Positions 5,750 to 9,270 of a stretch of DNA of 9,270 bases are shown here, in pieces (the stretch's first letter is position 1; each line of letters starts with the position of its first letter). Below the pieces are notes generated by a model, which saw only the letters and a program-made list of their open reading frames with translations, made no database searches and was not told the origin of the DNA. This DNA is from Spirochaetaceae bacterium (GTDB taxonomy: Bacteria > Spirochaetota > Spirochaetia > Treponematales > Breznakiellaceae). The stretch lies in assembly GCA_031278295.1 (NCBI GenBank), contig JAITKQ010000135.1:1-9270 (forward strand), given 5' to 3'. The position numbers and the translations under genes are program-made.

Positions 5750-6108
5750 AAAATAACTTAACGTCGCCGCGAATCGCGGAAACGTCCCTGTAAATTAACG
5801 TAAGTCCGACGATACGGGGGGGGGGGGGGGTATATGGAAGCATTGATTTATACGAATGCGCGTAAATCAGCGCTACTTTACTGCCGTGTCATCCGCGCAT
5901 ACCGGGTCAAAGGCCCATAGCCTTTGAAACCGTATTTCCCCGCCCGACGCGCCGTTTCAAAGAATTTCCGTAAAATTATCGGACTCACGTTGAATTATGC
6001 ACTAAACAGGCGGATGTTTCTATCAGGGCGCGGTACGGGGCGGGAATTGGACTCCTGTAGACCCGGCCGTACTTGCGGCGCGTAACGCGACGGGCGGGCG
6101 GGTGGAAA
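5750..6108. other. Divergent intergenic region without gene
   Basis: This stretch between the divergent ABC-F and nitroreductase genes has no convincing coding frame. It holds the 15-G tract, a small stem CCGCG/CGCGG at 5767-5779, and an 8-bp perfect stem TCAAAGGC/GCCTTTGA at 5907-5927 with loop CCATA. Neither stem is followed by a T run, so they do not look like terminators. No recognised small RNA was identified. Confidence 0.55.
5816..5830. repeat. Poly-G tract (15 G)
   Basis: An uninterrupted run of 15 G on the + strand (poly-C when read towards the ABC-F gene), 84 nt upstream of the ABC-F start codon. Flanks are GATAC and TATATGG. It is the second pure G run in the window, again in an intergenic region upstream of a translation-related gene. 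Confidence 0.8.
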
Positions 6109-6139
6109 TTGCCCCGAAAGTATGGTACTGTAAAACAGT
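6109..6139 (+). promoter_or_regulatory. Candidate promoter with overlapping inverted repeat
   Basis: TTGCCC (6109-6114) and TAAAAC (6131-6136), 16 nt apart, each match 4 of 6 consensus bases. The -10 box lies within the inverted repeat ACTGT-AAA-ACAGT (6127-6139). Transcription would start near 6143, just before the Shine-Dalgarno AGGAGGT (6147-6153), giving a very short leader. The inverted repeat could be an operator. Confidence 0.4.
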
Positions 6140-6157
6140 TTAGGACAGGAGGTAATT

Positions 6158-6679
6158 ATGGGTGATACACTGAAAGACCTTAAGGAAAGGCGGAGTATCC
6201 GTAAGTACAAGGCGGAGCAAATCAAGGACAGCGAGCTTGACGCGGTGCTGGAGGCCGGCACCTGGGCGGCAAGCGGAGCAGGCGCCCAGCCTGCCGTGAT
6301 GGTTGTGCTACAGGACCCGGACAAAATAGCGCGCCTTGAAAGGTTGAACGCGCGGGTAACCGGCAACGCGGACGCAAAAACGTTCTACGGCGCTCCTACC
6401 GTTGTTACCGTGCTTGCCGACAAGGAGCGTCCTACATGGGTGGACGACGGCAACATGGTTATAGCGAATCTGCTCAACGCGGCTTACGCCGTGGGGCTTG
6501 GTTCCTGCTATATCTACCGCGCGAAGGATATCTTTGACGGGGCGGAAGGTAAGGACCTGCTCAAGGAATGGGGGCTTGGCGAAAACTACGGGGGCGTGGG
6601 GCACGTGCTGTTAGGTTATGCCGGTGAAAGTCCCCGTCCCAAACCGCGCAAGGACGGCTATATAATCAAGGTACGCTGA
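6158..6679 (+). CDS. Nitroreductase family protein (FMN-dependent)
   Basis: This 173-residue cytoplasmic protein belongs to the short nitroreductase family: flavin-dependent oxidoreductases that use NAD(P)H to reduce nitro compounds, quinones or other acceptors. The FMN phosphate-binding motif RRSIRKY (11-17) is present, followed by the GTWAASGAGAQP stretch (34-45) that corresponds to the usual APSG-xNxQPW region, then GLGSCYIY (113-120) and GYAGESPRPKPRK (153-165) near the C-terminus. The Trp usual after QP is replaced by Ala, seen in many anaerobe members. Length fits the short, homodimeric subgroup. Start ATG at 6158 follows AGGAGG by 5 nt. A nuclease gene follows within 10-22 nt, suggesting an operon. 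The physiological substrate cannot be inferred. Confidence 0.9.
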   Translation: MGDTLKDLKERRSIRKYKAEQIKDSELDAVLEAGTWAASGAGAQPAVMVVLQDPDKIARLERLNARVTGNADAKTFYGAPTVVTVLADKERPTWVDDGNMVIANLLNAAYAVGLGSCYIYRAKDIFDGAEGKDLLKEWGLGENYGGVGHVLLGYAGESPRPKPRKDGYIIKVR

Positions 6680-6689
6680 TGCCGGATAG

Positions 6690-7427
6690 TTGGATGTACT
6701 GTTGAAGCCCGTATACCGCCTTGTAAGCGTATGCCTGGCGGCGGCGTTTACCTTGACATCCGTTTTCCCGCTGGAAGCGGCCGGGTCCGGTACGCCGGTA
6801 TATGTGAGCAGCAGCGGTAAGAAATACCATCGTTTTGACTGCAAAACGTTGCGGAGCAAAAAGTTCAGGATAGAACTTGCCGACGCCGAAAGGTCCGGTT
6901 ACAGGCCGTGCCTGCTTTGTAAGCCGGCGCGGAATGACGATGCGCTTTACCGTGTAAATATCGAAAATATCAGATCCTACCGGCAGGTCGACATAAAAAA
7001 GATGCCGCGCGGGACGCTTACCCGCCATATTGACGGCGACACGGTCCATGTTACACTTGAAAACCCGCCGCCGGGCCTAAACAGAGTCGAAAAAATACGG
7101 ATGATAGGGGTGGATACCCCGGAAACGGTGCATCCCGGCAGGGGTGTAGAATATTTTGGCAGGGAAGCAAGCGATTTTACGAAAAAAGCGCTCCTCGGCA
7201 AGGTGGTGTACATCGCGCTGGACTGGGACACCCGCGACAGGTACGGACGCCTGCTTGCTTATATCTACACGCCGGACGGCGGATGCCACAACGTCGAGCT
7301 CTTAAAACAGGGGTACGCCCACGCCTATACCCGCTTCCCGTTTCAGTTTTTGGAAGAATTTAGGAAACTTGAGCGGGAAGCCCGCGACGCGAAGGCCGGA
7401 CTATGGGCCGCGGACGCCGGACGCTAA
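6690..7427 (+). CDS. Secreted thermonuclease-like (SNase) nuclease with N-terminal Cys/His domain
   Basis: This protein of about 245 residues is a Ca-dependent nuclease of the staphylococcal type that cuts DNA or RNA, probably outside the cytoplasm. A signal peptide spans about residues 5-31 (VYRLVSVCLAAAFTLTS, ending LEAA). A small domain at 36-79 has the pattern Y46-H47-x3-C51 and C74-LL-C77, likely binding a metal. The SNase domain (about 107-241) keeps the catalytic set: DGDT (115-118), Arg137, D142-T143-P144-E145, and Arg187 in RYGRLLAYIY. The segment DTPETVHPGRGVEYFGREAS is very close in pattern to S. aureus nuclease. An in-frame TAG at 6687 limits the start to TTG 6690 or TTG 6702; the latter gives MKPVYR.., a more typical signal start, and is a good alternative. 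It follows the nitroreductase stop by 10 nt (22 nt if the second TTG is used). Confidence 0.9.
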   Translation: MDVLLKPVYRLVSVCLAAAFTLTSVFPLEAAGSGTPVYVSSSGKKYHRFDCKTLRSKKFRIELADAERSGYRPCLLCKPARNDDALYRVNIENIRSYRQVDIKKMPRGTLTRHIDGDTVHVTLENPPPGLNRVEKIRMIGVDTPETVHPGRGVEYFGREASDFTKKALLGKVVYIALDWDTRDRYGRLLAYIYTPDGGCHNVELLKQGYAHAYTRFPFQFLEEFRKLEREARDAKAGLWAADAGR

Positions 7428-7487
7428 GGATTCCCGACTCCTCCGCCAAGGGACGCGGCTTTACCCATGTGAATGTAATGTTACCGC

Positions 7488-8588
7488 TTAGGGTAGCAGT
7501 TCAACTTCAAATTCAAGGAAGCTGTTCGGCGGGATTAAACCGTTGCCCGCCCCGCTTTCGCCGTAAGCAAGCTCCGGCGGTATCACAAGTGTACGTTTTT
7601 CGCCCGGACACATATCGAGTAGCATTTCGTCCCAGCCGGGAATCACCTGACCAGTACCGGCGTTGAATTCGAAAGGCCCTCCGTGCCTGTCGGAAGAGTC
7701 AAGCACTTGTCCGGAAAGCAACGTAAGTTTGTAGTTGGTTCTTATTTTTTGCCCTTTCTTTGGTTTGTTGCCCGAACCTTGTTTGTTTACCACATACCAT
7801 ATACCGGAAGCGCTTTTTAAAGCGTTGGGATACTTGGCTTCGATTTTGGCAATATTATCTTTCCGTACGGCACCTAGCTTTTTGGCCGCCGCACTGGCGG
7901 CGGCCTTTTCCAGACTGTCAAAACTTGCCTGGTTTGGCAGGAATGCCGCCGCCGCCGCGCCGTTCCGCACGATGGTGACGCTTTTAAGTGTATCCCCCTG
8001 CCGCACGGCGTCCACAATATCCTGCCCGCGAACAACGCGCCCAAATACGCTGTGTTTGCCGTCCAGCCAAGGCGTCGCCTTGTGTGTGATAAAAAACTGG
8101 CTGCCGTTTGTGTTGGGGCCGGAATTTGCCATCGACAATACCCCGGGTCCGTCGTGTTTCAGGCCGGGATCGAATTCGTCATGGAACTTGTAGCCGGGCC
8201 CGCCAGTGCCGTTACCAAGCGGATCGCCGCCCTGAATCATAAAATCGGCTACCACACGGTGAAACTTCAGGCCGTTATAAAAGGGTTTGCCCCTAGCCGC
8301 GTCCATCTTACCCTCGGCAAGTGCCACAAAATTACCGGCGGTAAGCGGAACCCTGTCGTAATACAGCTTTACCACGATCTGACCGCGGTTTGTGTCTATA
8401 ACGGCGAACACCCCGTCGCCCAAATCCTCAAAAGCTCCCGGCTGTGCCGTAAACGAATCAGACAAATTTTTCTCCTTGCTGTGGATAGCCGCGTTCAAAA
8501 AATGCGGCGACATAAATATAAACAGGCCGCAAAATACGGCGGTAGTCTTAATACGGACGGGTATGCCCGGAATACATATACCTTTCAT
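7488..8588 (-). CDS. Exported dual-family prolyl isomerase: cyclophilin-FKBP fusion
   Basis: This 366-residue protein joins two unrelated peptidyl-prolyl isomerases. Residues 12-34 form a signal peptide (TTAVFCGLFIFM core, LNAA end), so it acts in the periplasm or at the surface. The cyclophilin domain (about 58-208) has FHRV with Arg111, DFMIQGGD (115-122), the SMANSGPNTNGSQFFIT block (152-168), and Trp174 and His179 in TPWLDGKHSVFG. A linker rich in Ala and Lys follows (210-255). The FKBP domain (about 261-366) has D297 in VLDSS, F306, V315-I316 and W319 in GQVIPGWD, Y342 in AYGE and F358. All positions that form the two active pockets are present, so both domains are probably active. This order is the CFBP type reported from Treponema denticola and flavobacteria. 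The ATG at 8588 has GGGGG upstream at 4 nt. The gene converges on the nuclease gene, with 60 nt between. Confidence 0.93.
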   Translation of the reverse strand: MKGICIPGIPVRIKTTAVFCGLFIFMSPHFLNAAIHSKEKNLSDSFTAQPGAFEDLGDGVFAVIDTNRGQIVVKLYYDRVPLTAGNFVALAEGKMDAARGKPFYNGLKFHRVVADFMIQGGDPLGNGTGGPGYKFHDEFDPGLKHDGPGVLSMANSGPNTNGSQFFITHKATPWLDGKHSVFGRVVRGQDIVDAVRQGDTLKSVTIVRNGAAAAAFLPNQASFDSLEKAAASAAAKKLGAVRKDNIAKIEAKYPNALKSASGIWYVVNKQGSGNKPKKGQKIRTNYKLTLLSGQVLDSSDRHGGPFEFNAGTGQVIPGWDEMLLDMCPGEKRTLVIPPELAYGESGAGNGLIPPNSFLEFEVELLP

Positions 8589-8602
8589 TTTACCCCCGCC
8601 TC

Positions 8603-8631
8603 AGTGTACACGGAAAGCGGGAATTTGCCAA
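8603..8631 (-). promoter_or_regulatory. Candidate promoter of the cyclophilin-FKBP gene
   Basis: On the minus strand TTGGCA (8631-8626, 5 of 6 matches) and TACACT (8608-8603, 4 of 6) are exactly 17 nt apart. Transcription would begin near 8596, within the GC-rich Shine-Dalgarno region, so the leader would be very short. The -35 box abuts the first repeat unit at 8630. Confidence 0.4.
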
Positions 8632-8814
8632 TACCGCCACCCGCCCCGCCAGCCCGCCAGCGGGCCTCACACCCGCTACGCGCCCGCCAGTGGGTTTAAA
8701 GTCCGCTACGCGGTAGCATCCCGAGGGCGGGTTTTACGTCGTGCCTTCGCTCCGCAAAAAGCGATAGGCATACGCGCCTGTAGCAGGGGTTGGTTTGATG
8801 TTTCAGGAACCGCG
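8630..8814. repeat. GC-rich intergenic repeat, copy 1
   Basis: First of two tandem copies of a unit of about 185 bp, counted from AATACC at 8630 to the next AATACC at 8815. It carries GCGGGCCTCACACCCGCTAC, then GGTTTAAAGTCCGCTACGCGG, then CTCCGCAAAAAGCGATAGGC and a TTTCAGGAACCGCG end. Inside it are several short GC-rich inverted sequences such as CCCGCTACGCG and CCGCTACGCGG. Frames open across it on either strand do not look coding. Confidence 0.85.
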
Positions 8815-9000
8815 AATACCGCCCCCGCCAGCCCGCCCCGCCAGCGGGCCTCACACCCGCTACGCGCCCGCCAGCGGGTTTAAAGTCCGCTACGCGGTAG
8901 CATCCCCAAAGCGGGTTTTACGCCGTGCCTTCGCTCCGCAAAAAGCGATAGGCATACGCGCCTGTAGGCCGGGGGGTGATATGATGTTTCAGGAACCGCG
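8815..9000. repeat. GC-rich intergenic repeat, copy 2 (direct)
   Basis: Second tandem copy, same orientation as copy 1. Offset is 184 bp over the first two thirds (8657 to 8841, 8761 to 8945) and 186 bp after a 2-bp length change near 8970. Differences are few: the start of the unit, CCCGAGGGC versus CCCCAAAGC, GTCGTG versus GCCGTG, and the stretch after GCCTGTAG. It ends with AATACCGCC running into the G/C homopolymer block. Confidence 0.85.
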
Positions 9001-9006
9001 AATACC

Positions 9007-9088
9007 GCCCCCGCCCCCCCCCCCGCGGCGCGGGGCGGGGGGGGGCTCCTCCCCCCCCCCGGGGGGGGGGGCGCCCCCCCCCCCGCGT
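9007..9088. repeat. G/C homopolymer palindrome
   Basis: Nearly pure G and C in long runs: C11 (9014-9024), G9 (9037-9045), C10 (9051-9060) directly abutting G11 (9061-9071), and C11 (9074-9084). The C10/G11 junction is a perfect palindrome, and the block lies between repeat copies of opposite orientation. It could form hairpins or quadruplexes. It is also a place where assembly is unreliable. Confidence 0.7.
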
Positions 9089-9270
9089 CATTCGCGGTTT
9101 TCAAAACATCGAACCAAACACAGCTTGCAGCCGCGTATGCAAACCGCCCCTTTCGGACCCGAGGGCAGAACCCGAACTCCGCTTTGGGGATGCTACCGCG
9201 TAGCGGACTTAAAACCCGCTGGCGGGCGCGTAGCGGATGTGAGACCCACTGGCGGGCGGGCGGGCGGGCG
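9089..9270. repeat. Inverted, diverged copy 3 of the repeat
   Basis: Read on the minus strand, 9270-9181 matches copy 2 at 8823-8912 with few differences, including GTAGCGGACTTAAAACCCGC as the counterpart of GCGGGTTTAAAGTCCGCTAC. The inner part (9089-9180) is more diverged but retains GCATACGCG, TTTGGTTCGATG and ACCGCGAATG in the same order. The copy runs to the end of the window and may continue. Confidence 0.75.

Noticed and set aside
8052..8883. Long + strand frames opposite the isomerase gene and across the repeats
   Set aside because: The opposite strand encodes a complete cyclophilin-FKBP protein, and the part beyond 8600 only translates the GC-rich repeat.
8630..9270. Possible CRISPR array
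   Set aside because: Units are about 185 bp, nearly identical throughout with no unique spacers, one is inverted, and no cas gene is present.
8630..9270. Insertion sequence
   Set aside because: No transposase-like frame or terminal inverted repeats with target duplication could be seen; a non-autonomous repeat is the more careful description.

Overview
The window looks like chromosomal DNA of a Treponema-type spirochaete, probably one of moderate GC content such as a gut treponeme. This rests on three things: a cyclophilin-FKBP fusion protein of the kind described from Treponema denticola, homopolymeric G tracts between genes (known in treponemes as slippage-prone sites), and a TrpX/Y/Z-type ABC importer. 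No rRNA, tRNA or other universal marker is present, so the assignment is an inference.

Layout. Positions 1-476 are non-coding and rich in hairpins: two related inverted repeats, a terminator-like stem, then a promoter and a perfect 18-bp palindrome. Positions 477-3233 (+) form a three-gene operon for an ABC importer: binding protein, permease and ATPase, with permease and ATPase overlapping by 4 nt. A 15-bp perfect hairpin (3332-3364) separates it from the convergent gene rpsU (3385-3597, -; ribosomal protein bS21), which has a TTG start and a 12-nt perfect Shine-Dalgarno complement. About 500 nt of non-coding DNA with a 17-G tract follows. An ABC-F translation ATPase of the YbiT type lies at 4097-5731 (-). 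A 426-nt divergent intergenic region with a 15-G tract leads to a nitroreductase (6158-6679, +) and a secreted thermonuclease-like protein (6690-7427, +). The convergent gene at 7488-8588 (-) encodes the exported dual-family prolyl isomerase. The last ~640 nt are two direct copies and one inverted copy of a ~185-bp GC-rich repeat, with a G/C homopolymer palindrome between the inverted arms.

How the genes work together. The importer genes are one unit, probably for an aromatic amino acid or similar small solute. rpsU and the ABC-F gene run in the same direction and both act on the ribosome, but rpsU has its own promoter. The nitroreductase and nuclease are close enough for co-transcription without an obvious shared function. 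The isomerase is independent and probably acts in the periplasm or at the cell surface.

Four of the eight genes start with GTG or TTG. I found no mobile element gene, CRISPR array or clearly new multi-gene system. The most noteworthy signals are the rpsU initiation region, the perfect palindrome before the importer, the recurrent poly-G tracts and the repeat cluster at the right end.
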